From Odiellus spinosus (lineage: Eukaryota > Arthropoda > Arachnida > Opiliones > Phalangiidae), in the NCBI GenBank assembly GCA_963920705.1, contig OY987227.1, positions 15,897,434 through 15,961,433 on the forward strand: a stretch of DNA of 64,000 nt. Reading direction: 5' to 3'. Below, one piece after another: positions 24,690 through 39,184 of the stretch. The notes beneath the pieces were generated by a model. It had not been told where the DNA came from, searched no databases, and saw only the letters and a program-made list of their open reading frames with translations. How positions within the stretch are numbered: the stretch's first letter is position 1; each line of letters opens with the position of its first letter. Position numbers and translations under genes: made by a program.

Positions 24690-26690
24690 GTTGGTTAATC
24701 TTGATTTGAAGCAAAGACTTTGAGATTTCTTGATTTTTAGAGAGAGTATTCGGATGTTGAAGAAAGCTTGTCCCCTCAATTTCATTTAAGAAACAAATCG
24801 CAGCACGAAATATACAAATATTTAAATCATTTCAATTTTTATTCCGTACTTGCCTAGTATTTGTAAATCGTGAAATTCTTAAGCATAATCTCGTAACTAC
24901 AAAGCCTGAAGTTGCAAAATCGCTCAATATGGCTTCACTGATAAGCCCTATAATGCTGATAGTCTATTAGTGTCTAACCTACAACCCATTTTGATTTTAA
25001 ACTTCTAGTCTTCGAGACGTAAAATATAATAAACCTTACACTCGGTGCAAACTTAGGTTGAAACGAATTTCAAAACTTGTTCGCGTTTATTACTTTATTC
25101 AAGAAAAGTTTAAAAACTAGCGAAAGCTCTGGCGATTTTGGGAGCAATAAACTATCAGATCTGATTTCCCCCCCTATTTTATTTCTACGATTATCAATTA
25201 TTTGAAGTAAAACGTAAGCTATAAATTTTAGTGATTCTTTCTCACTAAATAAATCAATTTTAGTTACGTCATCGGCAAAGATTTCTCTAAATCATTTTAA
25301 ACCCTATACGGTACTCTAACCGAAAAGACAATATATACAGGACTATAAGTACATTGATTCAAGCGGCGCCAAAACGGATCGAGTGAGTGACTATTGACCC
25401 CAAAGGCAATGGCGTAATTTGAAACATCACGCGGTTGCTATGACGTCAGAGTTATCCAGCTATTCAGCGCCGGAAACGGGACATGCCCTTTTTGACCAAC
25501 AACTAGGATTCCCCGAACCTTATAGTCACTGTGCCTATGATTCCCGCCTTTTTCATGAACAATTAAATAGGTATAGGCAGAAGGTATAGGTGAAAACGGG
25601 AAATAGTCTTATAAAGGGCGGTCCGAACTAGACCTTTAACCCTTCTTTCCGGTCTTCTCTTTTAAATTGCGTAAAGGCCTAATTACGCTTTCTCTCCCTC
25701 CTACCTCTTTAGGTGTATAGCGTAAATGTAATAGACCAAAATAGTTGTATTTGTTTTTTCCTTTATTTAGGGCGACCAAACACTCTCATTTCCAACCTCC
25801 GCTAATATTATTAACTATATTGTCTGTCCATTTAAGAAGATGCGTTAAGGTCAAAGGCGGGGAAAGGAAAGAGAGGGTTTCACTTATCTAAGCTTAATTT
25901 ATTTCTGTGTATTGTTTAAAAGTCGGTGGATAAACTATATATGGACCTTGCCTTGTGTACTGTTTCATTTCAACTTGTGTTTTAGCCGTCTCTCTGTAAT
26001 TACACGATCGATATGAAGGAATTTAAGTCGCGGTACTCGAAATCTGTGTCAGTTTACCTAATTTATTAAACTACGTCCCGTCTAACTCTTTGATAAACGT
26101 ATCTTAAAGATAAAATGTTCTTAGATTTGTACTCGCTGCAAACAAGCGATGGTTATTACTCTCTACTCTTGTTCGAGAAGAATTTCCAGAACTATTTTTA
26201 TTCTCTAATGTTTTTAACATTGTCTATTAATTCGCCCCAGTTTTCGCTTAATCGCGAACGGGTCTCGAATGACAGTATATAAATATATCCTTTCTCTTAG
26301 CTCTGGCTAGCTCGTCTTATTCCTTCAATTCCTCGCCTCTTTACATTCTCTCTCCATTCCCCCTGTTTCGACCAAAATGATCCCTCCTCGTTTCTACCTA
26401 TAGTTAGGTTCATTTGGAGATATAAGCTAAGCTCTTACAATGCCAAATGTCTCTCACTGTCTTTCCACGTCCAAGGGTGGATGAAAATGAAAGCGATAAT
26501 TGATTACTTATCGTGAAATTAGACCCGGATCGCCTTTTAAAACCGTATACGAACTATCTCATTATATTTATTACATTGTTAGGCTTAAGGTTAGCAAAGA
26601 GGAAAGATTTATAAAACTTCTTTATTGATTGATGGTTTTTATTTAGTTACCTCAAATTTTGGCTCGAAACGCCTTTTAAATCGCTGACTA
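24690..26690. other. Gene-free stretch with promoter-like patches
   Basis: No coding region seen. Around 25430-25450 GGTTGCTATGACGTCAGAG combines a CRE palindrome (TGACGTCA) with GTTGCTA, an RFX-like half-site. Near 26276 TATATAAATATA followed by pyrimidine-rich DNA resembles a TATA context. Neither is linked to a visible gene. Confidence 0.3.
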
Positions 26691-26870
26691 AAGGCCCGTT
26701 TACAAAAGAGCGGAAAGCTGAAGCGTAAGCCGATGCATGGAGCAATAACAAGAGGAGGCATAGTTTCCAAAATCTCATTTTTAAACGATGTATGAACCTA
26801 TGCCTCCTGTTGTTATTGCTCCATGCATCGGCTTACGCTTCAGCTTTCCGCTCTTTTGTAAACGGGCCTT
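26691..26870. mobile_element. Foldback MITE, copy 2 (AAGGCCCG ends, TA flanks)
   Basis: A 180-bp near-perfect hairpin: the left arm from AAGGCCCGTTTACAAAAG matches the inverse of the right arm with only one difference over about 73 bases. TA flanks both ends. The core and loop (GCATGGAGCAATAACAA, CATTTTTAAACGATGTA) are the same as in the element at 4071-4248, but the outer 44 bases of each arm are a different sequence. The near-perfect pairing implies a recent insertion or ongoing arm correction. Confidence 0.85.
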
Positions 26871-27170
26871 TAGATCTCGTTATGTTTATTAGATAGTTAC
26901 AAAAGTCAATAGAACTTCGTGAATGAAGTCCTAGTGACGTGTTAGGCTTAGTAGGGTTTTTAAAACTCTCATCTAAATTTTGGCTGGACTAGCCCTTTAA
27001 ATTTTAAATAAAAATGTTGTTATATTTAGAATAAGTTTGAAAATATAAAAAAACGGCCCTTTAATTGGTTGTGGGTCTTGCTCACCTGTATAGAAATGTT
27101 CTAATCTTCGTGCTATTATTTTATTATTGAAACTAAACACTTGGGTAAAAATAAGATATAATTTGAATAT

Positions 27171-27280
27171 GACCCTTTATAAATTTTAATCAGACCCTTT
27201 ATAAATGTTAATCAGACCCTTTATAAATGTTAATCAGACCCTTTATAAATGTTAATCAGACCCTTTATAAATGTTAATCA
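27171..27280. repeat. 22-bp tandem repeat, 5 copies
   Basis: Five 22-base units, each containing GACCCTTTATAAATGTTAAT, at 27171, 27193, 27215, 27237 and 27259. Only the first has a visible substitution (ATTTT for ATGTT). Confidence 0.9.
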
Positions 27281-30156
27281 AATTTGTTTCGGCAAAATAA
27301 AATTTTAAGAATTACTATTTACATTGATGCTCCCTTTAAAAGAGTTCATTCCTGGAGATATAGCTAGAAGCAGTCGGGGTTTACAGTGAATACTAATCTA
27401 TGTTTCCCTGTGTCTCCTCACAAATCATCAGGATTATAAAAGGAACGTCGCTTTGTAGGCACTGAAAATTCTTGTAACTTATTACTACTGTTGTAGCGAA
27501 TCGGGCTTGTGTAAGCGCTGTAAATTCTTAACTGAATTTCAGAAACAGTCATAGATTGCATTAATTGTAAAAGCTAGAGACTTTGTTCGAGTTTCTCTTT
27601 ATCTTTTCCGTTTGTTTTGTTACTTTCTCGTATTATAGAAGATCTAACTTTGGACACGCTCTTACGTTAAATGAATCCGACTTTATTCTTCTTGCTGTAA
27701 CCATTAGTCACTTAAAGCGTTTACTACATTAAAACCTAGTACATCCCTTCATTTATCAGTACGATTCAGTTTCTAAGAGATACTTGGCACGATAGTTTCG
27801 TACGCTCTGAAATTTCAAATTGATTCTATCGCGTCTCTCCTCTTCCGCTCAGAAATTTTAAGCTTTTCCTTCTCTCCACCCCCTCATCCTCTTGGTCTCC
27901 CTCGAATATCTCTCCTCTCGTTTCTAATTTTAAAAATTGTAAAGATTTTTCTTCTTTTATTTTTACGAAATGGCGGATGTGATGGTTGGTGTTATGAGGG
28001 AGGAGGACGACCATGTATGTTTTGGACGCCGAGAAAGATCGAGAGTCTAAGGATCTTTCACACGAGACAGTTTTATCTTAAATTTAGTTAGACCTTGTGA
28101 ATAAAAAATAGTAAAGTTGGCAAAATTTAACCCAAAAATGCTGACCCAATATCTAGGCATCTTTTCACCCAAGCTTTGCAACAGTTTGAATAGTAAAGAC
28201 TTGGCAATTTTATCTTAACTCCTTCCCGTCGACATTCTGGCATGCTTTTTAATTTGTAGAAGTTAATAATTGTAGCGAAGGACCACGGCCCGAAAGCTCC
28301 CGACAAATAAAAAGTTATAATAACCGCCATGAAGTATCCGTTTTTTAATTAATAATAAATAATAAATTATATTCACCATGGCAAATAAATTCTCGATTTA
28401 TGATCTGTAGCCTCGTTAGGCCTATTTTCAAAGGATTGTAACCCAAATGTAAAATAAGAAATCTCAACTTGATTCACTTCCCTGATATTTCTGAAAATTG
28501 GTCCAGTTTAAACCCATTCTCACTGCCAAAATTAAAAACCCTAGCGTCGACACTGTTAAGATATGATATGGATTAGATTCCAGTCACACTGGAATGGAAA
28601 GCGTGAATGAAAGCGACTGAAAATATTTTTCAAATTGAAATTAAAGGTTCGTGAAAACAAAAATCGGGTTGATATAAAATGTGACGTCAAACAAATCTCT
28701 ATAATGATTGGCTGTTCATAAAAATTGGAAGAATTTGTTAGTTTAGAAGTAAAAATTGACTCTTGTGAAAGTCTCTTAAGAATAGGTTTAATTCTATTTC
28801 CAATTTTTTCGCGCAATGTGACCTAATAAAAGTTTTACAGCAGTTTTTTACTCACGATTTCATTCTTAATCCCATCTACGCTTTATTTAATTAAAACTTT
28901 AAATCTGACGGTGTATGCTTGAAAACTTGTTTATCGTGCAAAAATATTTTTTGAAGTTACTTTAGAAGGTATAATTGGTGTAATTTAACCAAAATGAAGC
29001 TATAAAAGTTTCAAACTATTTTACTAAACAATAATGAGGATACTTGTTTACGAAAAACTCGCGACTTTATTATGAAGGCATAATAATTCTGGGTCGTAAT
29101 GTTTTATTAAGAGACAACTTTTCAAATCTCGCAAGATTCTAAGGATGCTTATTTAAATAATGATAGAATAGATATGATGACGTCACTCTCGAATTCAGTT
29201 TAATATGTCGAAGTAACAATATGCATGGTTCTATATTCCATATAGGTGAAAGGTCATCTTTATTTAAATTACGTCTAACTGATTTTTTAATAGTATATTT
29301 TGTTTTGCTATTTTAACGTTAAATGGATGATGATTCCGAAAATAAATTCAGTAGCTGTTCAATTTTTAGCTTCCCTTTAAACCTTTATTTCTCTTAGCAA
29401 TTCGTTCATTTTTTAATCCAAAACGTTTGAACACTATTAAACACGCATTGATTATAAAGTAATAATCAGTCGTAATATTTAGGCCTAAAAGAGTGGCTAA
29501 GCCTTTTCCTAATAAGGTTACCGGATATTACGTCAGTTACCGCTTAATTCTTATAATAATATAAACGTATTTTAACTCTTAAATTTGGTAAAAAGGCGTT
29601 GGATTATCTCTAAGCTTCATGAGATAAAACCGCGGATAATGTTGAAATTATGTTTTAGCTTTTGGGTACATTTCCTGGAAATATTCTTCTCAAAATAACC
29701 TAGTCATTATGATGATATTATCCTATAATATTTTTTATTACTTTCCCTTTTTTCCTTGTATTTATTAATTCATCTTGGTATAACTAGCGCGGTTTTCATT
29801 ACATACATATCATTATTATTATTATATTATAATAAATGATATTGTACAATAATATTGGAAGTCTATGCTTTTGTACGAACTGAAAAACTATCTAGTTAAA
29901 AGGTTAGATGTAATTTCAATCGACTAGAAACTTGACTACAGAAGAAAGAAAATAAAAAAAAAAAATGTTAGCATAAGAGACAACGTTATATTCGTATACG
30001 CCCTTCGTTTTCGCAATAAGTAAACAATAGACGTAGGATATTGTGTATTAAGTGTCGTTACTAAGGGGGGGGGGGGGTTAAAAACCTTCTGTATTACAGA
30101 TATATTAAAGAAAAATATCTTAAAGGAAAACTTGGAGCTAAAAATTGATCAGCTTT
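27281..30156. other. Gene-free AT-rich stretch
   Basis: Contains an orphan TTAA-MITE end (GATGCTCCCTTTAAA near 27328) and a G run of about 12 near 30066. Short frames (62-86 codons) have no domain-like features. Nothing else is supportable. Confidence 0.45.
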
Positions 30157-30462
30157 TGAATTTATTTTCGGATTTTTTAGACACGTTTGCTAAAATTTGG
30201 GAAAAAAAAATTAAATATAAATTCGGGACAATCATATTATTTCAACTTTCAACAGCGCTTGTAATGTCCTAATATTAAAGAATAGGCCAGCGTTTGACCA
30301 CCAAGGCCTCTTCTTTTAATGTTATGGCATTGAAAGCGCTGTTGAAGGCTGAAATAATATGATTGGCCCGAATTTATACTTACTTTTTTCAAATTTTATC
30401 AAACTTCAGAAATTAATTATTTAAACACCAAAAACGTCTCTAAAAATTCCGAAGATAAATTT
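30157..30462. mobile_element. Large imperfect foldback element
   Basis: The left arm (ATTTTCGGATTTTTTAGACACG, then AAAATTTGGG, ATAAATTCGGG and CAATCATATTATTTCA) pairs with the right arm read in reverse up to AAATTCCGAAGATAAATTT. The inner 60 bases, including CAACAGCGCTT, pair best. The centre holds GGCCAGCG and AAGGCC words. The right arm has about 20 extra bases. No coding sequence. Confidence 0.65.
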
Positions 30463-31350
30463 AATAGCATTTTTAGTATTAAAAAGTCATATTCTGGGTT
30501 GAAGCTTTTTTAAAAAACTTGAAAATTTAAATTCCAAAAAATATATAGATTTATAGATTCAAAGTTTTGATGACGTAGAATTTAATTATTCAGTCGTCGT
30601 CGATTTCTGAATTATGCCGAATTAATCCCTGAGAGAGGGGGTTGAACCAAGACGTCACTGAATTTTAGTTACTGTGAAAATTCGTCACAAACTCTAAACC
30701 AAAAATTGCAGATTTCCAAAATGGCGCGAAATTAATCATTCATAAATAAACACGTAGATATTTAAATATCAAATTCGCGCCATTTTTAAATAAGAAGAAT
30801 TTTCGCAGGAACAGTGTAATTTTTTTTGATCATCTTCTCCTAGTCCCTCCCCGTGTCAGAACCTGATTTTTAATCATCTTGCCTGATATTTGCCTTTAAA
30901 AATTGATATTTTAGCCCTATTTGAATATAGCGAAAATTCTAGTCGAAATGGACCTTATCAACTAGGCGTACTTTTACGTAATCAGCGTTTGTGATATAAA
31001 ATTGTCAGTAAACGTGTGCTGCGTTATTATATTGCTTATATCAGCTCAAAATTAGACAGGTGCTGACCGTGTATAACCAGAGAGGAAAAAAAAGAGGTAC
31101 TTTGGCTGTTGCTAAATAATTGTTTCGATAGAAAGTTTTACAATATATTCCCTCGGGACGTATTCTCCATTAAAAGGGGTTTTGTTTATATTAGGCTCTT
31201 TAGGTTTAATTGCTTATTTGAAGGGTAGGCGAAATTATTTCCATCTTCAGTACAACCAGAAGTTTATAAGCACCCTCTTTTGGGGGCAGTATGAAACTGA
31301 GGCACGAAGTTAAAACGAAAGCTGGTTTGGAAGTCCAGTGCCATTTAATA

Positions 31351-31645
31351 TACAGTCGCACTAGCATTTCTTAATCGATTTGAAACGGTAAAATCAAACC
31401 GATATCCAAATCGCAAGGAATCGTTTTAAGCGTCACGTGTTCACGCATTATCTTTATATTTCGATTTATTTTAGCTTCATCTATCTCTTGTTGAAACCAA
31501 ATCGGTATGAAACTGGTTCCCGAAGCAGTTTCTAGAAAGCAAATCAAATCGATTGAGAAAAGACGGTTTCCCGTTCTAGCGAGTTCAGCGAAACGTTTTG
31601 AAACGTTTTAAATCGATTCCAAGGCCTAGTATGAACGCAGCTTTA
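31351..31645 (+). mobile_element. GCGTTCA(C/T)ACTAG-family MITE, copy 3
   Basis: Starts TACAGTCGCACTAGCATTTC and ends CTAGTATGAACGCAGCTTTA. The interior order (TTTGAAACGGTAAAATCAAA, ACGTGTTCACGCATTATC, GAAACTGGTTCCCGAAGCAG) matches copy 2 at 18158. Confidence 0.75.
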
Positions 31646-34318
31646 GTTTTGACGTTATACTATTGACTCTTTCATACTTATTTCCAAAGGGGGTTTCTGC
31701 AGTCTCGTTAATATTTTATTTATTATTAATACCTCATAGTGAATAGGTTTTGTGTAAAAGTACAAACCAATAGTTTTTTTTTTTTTTTTGTTTTACATTT
31801 TACACTCCCTTTATCCGATAGATAAAAGAAAAAACCGTTGGGTTAATATGTTTGGCTGATGAAAGACTAGTGTTTAATGGGAACGTTTCCAAATTTTCAT
31901 GAATAAACATTATAATACTTTTTTTGTGCTTTTTAATAGAGGGGAAACCCTATTTAATGGTTAAAATGGAGGATTCCATCGAAAGGAGGAATTTTTTGGG
32001 GGTGGTATAGAGGTGGATCCTTTAATATAGGGGTAAAATTACGATAGAGGCCCTCATATCGAAAAATGTCACGCGTATAAAACCTTTTTCTTAAGATAAT
32101 GATTTTAATCTCGTCGGGTTTTAAGCCTTTTTTTGCCCATATTTCCACTGGCATTACTGTTTATGTTAAATAGATGTATTTTAAATTTGTTTATAATACC
32201 CTAAGACAACACAACGTCTGTGGATTTATGTATTTTCACCGAATTAGCTCAAAATTAAACATTAACAAGATAAAATAAGCATCGAAAGGTTTGCTGAAAA
32301 AAGACCAGTAACATAGTTGATTTTGGCCCAAAGTAAGAGCCCGAGACCCTCGAGTTTAACATCGTCTTGTAGGAAATTTTGCTCTCTTTTTATTGATATA
32401 TTTATCATCTTTATTCGGTGAGTTCATGAAAAAATGGTTCAAAGATGGTTCATTGCCTTCTGTTTTTTATTCGCGGTCAAATGCAACGACACGTGAAACA
32501 TTTCTACTGTAGTAATAATAATATTTATTTTGCAAACAAAATTGTTGGCGACCACAGAGGCAAAACGGCCAAAACCTTTATGTTGTGGTCACCAGACAAC
32601 ACCGAAAAAAAAAAATTAAAACCAAGTACATATAATTATAGAAATAATTATAAATTAGTGGATTTATGAATCAAGTAAAAATTAGAGATAACCAAGATTA
32701 AAATTTAAACGATTAGATTAAGAATTTAGACAATTATAGTATTCCAATCTTCCTTCGTACATAAATGTTAGATAGAGAAGCCTACTTGAAATATTTTTAC
32801 GTTTTAACAATGGATAAAAATACTAAATTTCCATTTTTGAGTTTTTTTCAAAAACTTTCTATCAGTTGTTAAGGTTGACGAATATGTCACTGGAAAAAGC
32901 TTTGAATTTCCTATCGATTTGTGTTCATGCCTTTCTCAGACCGGGGCCCACAATATACCCTTTTTAACATTTTTCTTTACCAAACAATTTCCTTTTAGTT
33001 TTTCTATTAGATGGTGTTGATTTGGCTGCTATTGAACCGTAGTATAATTAGTAGTTAAATATTATTTCAACTATATCATGATGTGATAGTTTTAACCTTA
33101 AATGAGATAACCAAAAAATCGTCAGAAGAATCATTATTTTAATCTACAATTAAGTTGTTTGTCTCTTCCTGTGTCATAGAAACCTTTTATCTCGTTAACT
33201 TGGTACACTTTTCTAATCTTTATTCCTTCTCTCGACTTTCTCTTAGCCTCGCTCCATCCTGGCATCATTTTCTTTGGACCCCTGCGGAATGTTTTTGAAC
33301 CCTTAGACATTTTTTTTATTGTTTAATCCGTTTAAAACTACTGTACATACAGAGGCGGCGAAAAATCTTGTAGGGTTAGTCAATTTACGATTATAAAAAC
33401 CTTATGAACGACTAGTAAGGATTACGATAGTTAAAACTTGTCTCAGAAGTCAGTGTTCGATGGCCTTACGAAACCTAATCTTAATTATACTAAAATGTGA
33501 AATCTCCGAATGATACGGACTTGTAGCGTTTTCTTTTCCTCTTAAATAGCTTTCCTTTCCTTAGAATCTTCAACTTGTTTACTTTTTTTTTTATTTATTT
33601 ATCACCAAGTTGCGCCTTTCCCGCCTTTTTTCTCGCTCCCAGACGTTTGTCAGTCGGGGTTACGGGAGAGAAAAAATATTTGGCGGTTTTTTTTAAGCCT
33701 ATTCTTACGTCAGTCTTTCTTGGCAATGTATCCGATCTTAATCTATGTGGCCAATTTGTACGTATAAATCCCGCAGATTTTTTAAATAATCTTCCTAGCT
33801 TATGTAAGATTCCCCGTGCTTTCAAGATAAAATGGCGTTTAATCTAACCGTGATAATAAAACTTTTGCCCCAGAGCAACCCTCGATAGACTTTTTACCCT
33901 AAAGCCTGGCCTTGAGCTCTTAACTTCTTCCAACGCTTTTATTTTTTATTTTCTTGGTGATTTCTCCGTACTCAGTAGGCCTGTTGCGTATTTCCCAAAA
34001 TATATATTTTTTTCTTCAATTTTTATATCAAAGAGAGGATAAAACGTTTCGCTTTATCAATACGGGGCTTAGATCAATTTAATCGATTAAATTTTATTTG
34101 ATAATTTCAAAACGTTTGTTTAAATTAAAAGTATGGTTGAAGAAACTTGCAAAGTGGCTCATAATTCGTTTGTCCAAAATATTGTCTTATTGCTTGAGGA
34201 TTTTTGTTTGTTCCAGTGTTTATTGAAAAGAGCTAGAGTCGTAGGAGCTTACTAGCTCTCGGTATCACCATTTTTAAGACACACGAGTTATTTTAAATAT
34301 ATTTTTTATGTTTGAAGC
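31646..34318. other. Gene-free stretch
   Basis: Contains a T run near 31773-31788. The short frames at 31954, 32445 and 33575/33595 (the last pair open on both strands) do not look genic. No RNA gene or repeat end recognised. Confidence 0.45.
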
Positions 34319-34616
34319 CAGAGTTCATACAAACCTTTAATTCATGGAAATCTCAGGGAAATAAATTAAAAGCTGAAAATCCCTGGAAATTTAAAGATGT
34401 TAGTGGAATTCAGGGAAATTTAAAAATATTTGTGAAATCAAGGGAAATTTGAGGTTTGGGCATATCATTATATATACTAAAAACTACTTCATTGTGTCTC
34501 AATGTTATTACTCCGTTTTGTCAGAAGTAGGTAGTTTGGACTTGTACCTGAAAAGTTTTGTGGAAAAACCTGGAAATTTCAGCGAAATCGGTTTCGCAAA
34601 AGTTGTATGAACCCTG
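34319..34616. mobile_element. TIR element CAG(A/G)GTTCATACAA
   Basis: Ends are CAGAGTTCATACAA and TTGTATGAACCCTG, inverted repeats. The interior has several TCAGGGAAAT and CCTGGAAATTT units resembling the 1875-2266 element, but the terminal sequence beyond CAGGGTT differs (TTCATACAA versus TTGCCACAG). No target duplication is evident. Confidence 0.65.
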
Positions 34617-34993
34617 TAAGAGCTACAATACCCTTTTAAATTAAAGAAGGCAAAACTTGAGAGGGAAACGGAGAGAATTTCATTATCCAGACACACCTTT
34701 TTAGTATTAACGGTGTAATATCTCTTTTGCCAGAAGAGACATTAGTAAGAAAGAGAAAAAAAATATTATGCGACTGTAAAATCTTAAACATATTCAATAA
34801 ATCTAGATAAGTCGCATTTTCGGAGAAGCCTAGTAAGGTAATTTACGTAAAGGAAAAAATAATCAAAAAGGGTAACATTTCCATCAAAATGAGGGTGCCA
34901 GATTGTACTTTCATATTGAAAGATGGACCTAACAAAGCTGTTATATTTAGTGATCATTTTAGGAGAAACTCTTATAACACCAAGTCAATATCC

Positions 34994-35346
34994 TTAAAGG
35001 AAGAATGCAACCTATCAACAGATGCTTTTTCTATAGATTTTATCGTTTAAATAGGCCTAATCCACCAGTAAAAAAAATGCAAACAAATATTAAACTACAA
35101 ATCTATTTAAAATTTACACGGAAAATAGGCTTAGCTGGATTCATGGAGATCCGGTATTCCCCATATATAAAGCCCATCAATCAATGTCATTGGTCGCTAG
35201 TCCTTATATAGGGAGTTCAGGATCACAATGACTCTAGCTAAGCCTATTTTGATGGTTTTTAGTTCTTTACTGTTGGATTAGGCCTATTTAAACGGTAAGG
35301 AATCGATAAAATAATCACATGTTGTTAGGTTGCATTCTCCCTTTAA
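34994..35346. mobile_element. TTAA-ended MITE, copy B (best preserved ends)
   Basis: Begins TTAAAGGAAGAATGCAACC and ends GGTTGCATTCTCCCTTTAA, with TTAA at both termini. Internal inverted segments are TTTAAATAGGCCTAATCCACC near 35048 and GTTGGATTAGGCCTATTTAA near 35272, plus AATAGGCTTAGCTGGATTC and its partner. Non-coding. Confidence 0.8.
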
Positions 35347-36975
35347 TTACTAGACCATTTTAATCTAACGAGGCTAGAGAAATAAATATAACATAGTTTC
35401 ATCCCCTCTTTAAACGAAAAGCATTACCACAGATTGAACAACTTTTTAAGGAGTTTTTCGTCCCCTCACTTTCTTCCCTTCTTTTAGTTTATCGCAATCA
35501 TTGCCTACAGTTCTGGAAGTCTGAATTTTTTTTCATTGAAGTTAAACCCTATAAAAAAAGAAGGGGGGACTTCCTAAAAATTCAAATGTTTTTCGTCCCC
35601 GGATGGGGTCGGCTCTCAGACTCTTTCGAGACAAACTATTCTTCCCACTGATAGATGAATAACTTTTTTTTATTTTATTTTCAAATGAAACCATTTGTTT
35701 CGTATTTCGACCCCTATTATTTCAATAATATAGCTTTACATAAACATACGGTAAAGATAAGAGTGGAATTTCACGTATATTTTGTTGAATAAGTGAATTT
35801 TATTTAAGTCCTACAATTTCAGCTGGAATCAGCCATATTTTTCCATCGCTTAATCATCATTATTTGCACATTTCCCGCGAAGGGGGAGGCGAGAAATATT
35901 ACCGAATTATAATCTCTTTCGATTGTTTGCAACGGCGGACGAGATAAATTTTAGTAAAACTCTTGGAATTTGGCCCTGTAGGCCTATTTTATAACACGTT
36001 TTCCCCGCTTTTTTTTTTTTTTTTTTTTTTTTTTTTCGTCACTTTTTCGAGTACTCTAGTCCCAAGACAGAATTATATATTTTGACGCGTGGTGATTAAT
36101 TATTTCCACCATTTTATGCCCAACCCTTTCTTCGCCATTTATAAAGGATTTACTATGGATTGTACGTATTATTAACAATACTTTTTATTTAAATTTCACA
36201 TTTCTTAAATGCATTAAACTGGTTTTTTGTGGGTTTTCGGTTCAAAGAAGTAAACAGTTTTTTTTAATTTAAGAGCATTGAAACTCCCAATATTATTTTT
36301 GATATAATACTTTTTAGGAACAGGAAATGGGGGTAGGGTTAGATTTTGGTAGGCAAATTTTTGTGCCACTCTTGCATGAACGATTTTGAGAAAAAGATTC
36401 GCGTGATTGGCCAGTTTTCCCTCCCTTTTATTGCGCTGTAAGTTGAGTACTTTTTTTTATACCCCTGAAACAAACAATGCTTCGTTCACCCGAAACGCGA
36501 CCGTTACACCTCCCTTCTCTACAAATTTCTTAGACCAGGAAGTATTTTTTCTTCATCTAGCATAAGTTATTTTGTTATTTTTTTATATTCCAGTTCGTGT
36601 CGATTAAATTTTAATGTACAGGTTTTTCGAGCATCTATCAATGCGAATTTTAATCTTAATAGATTTTAGATTGTTTGCTCCCTTTAACGTTATATTACCA
36701 TACTTAAATACGGCTGGAGATGAGTTAAACAATTATTAATTAAAATAATTTTAATTGGTGCCATTTCATCTTGTATAAAAATAATTGGTGCTAAAAAATT
36801 GCGGATATAGTTTTAATTTTAAAGTGATAGTGAAATATATTTCGGGGAAAACTTTGTTTTGAAGGGAAAGTGAAACATAATTCAAAGAAATTGGGGCAAT
36901 TTAACCTCTCTCGGAATTAATGTATTTCCCTGGCACGTACCACAGTCTGATAATGTTTTTTTTTAATATTTTCAG
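35347..36975. other. Gene-free stretch upstream of CtBP
   Basis: Contains a T run at about 36010-36036 and an orphan TTAA-MITE end (TTTGCTCCCTTTAA near 36675). It ends in TTTTTTTTAATATTTTCAG, a good splice acceptor, so part of it is probably intron of the CtBP transcription unit. Confidence 0.5.
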
Positions 36976-37314
36976 ATTTCTCAACAGCAGACCACTTAAC
37001 CTCCTCGTGGAGGTTTTTGTCATTCTTGAACTAAATCGGTCGTGAGGGTTCCTTAACTTTCACCTTTCAAGATAGAGGGGCGCTTTGGTCTCGTCCGTTT
37101 GTCCCCCTCATCAACCGCACCACCCCCATTGCCTCTCCCCACATCTTCCATCACCACGTCCTCACCATCCCCCTCATCCATTCACCTTCCTTCGTGGACT
37201 ACATCCGGCGCAATACCTACGCCAGCCACCGCAGCCCTTGCCACCGGTCATCCTCTCCTTTTCAACCCTTCCGCGGCTGCAGTAACCCTAGCCACGGGTG
37301 TAGCCACAGCCCCT
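36976..37314 (+). other. Probable 5' UTR exon segment of CtBP, ATG-free
   Basis: Inferred from the acceptor at 36974-36975 and the CtBP start codon at 37315. It contains no ATG in any frame. From the stop at 37054-37056 the CtBP frame stays open for 86 codons, reading P/S/T/A-rich sequence (for example PSSTAPPPLPLPTSSITTSS). This is either untranslated or an N-terminal extension from a non-AUG codon or an alternative exon. A 7-bp stem (AACCTCC / GGAGGTT, loop TCGT) lies at 36998-37015. Confidence 0.45.

Positions 37315-39184
<1,870 letters not shown>

Noticed and set aside
27171-27280. CRISPR-like regular repeats
   Set aside because: Head-to-tail 22-bp units have no spacers, and the genome is eukaryotic; this is a minisatellite.
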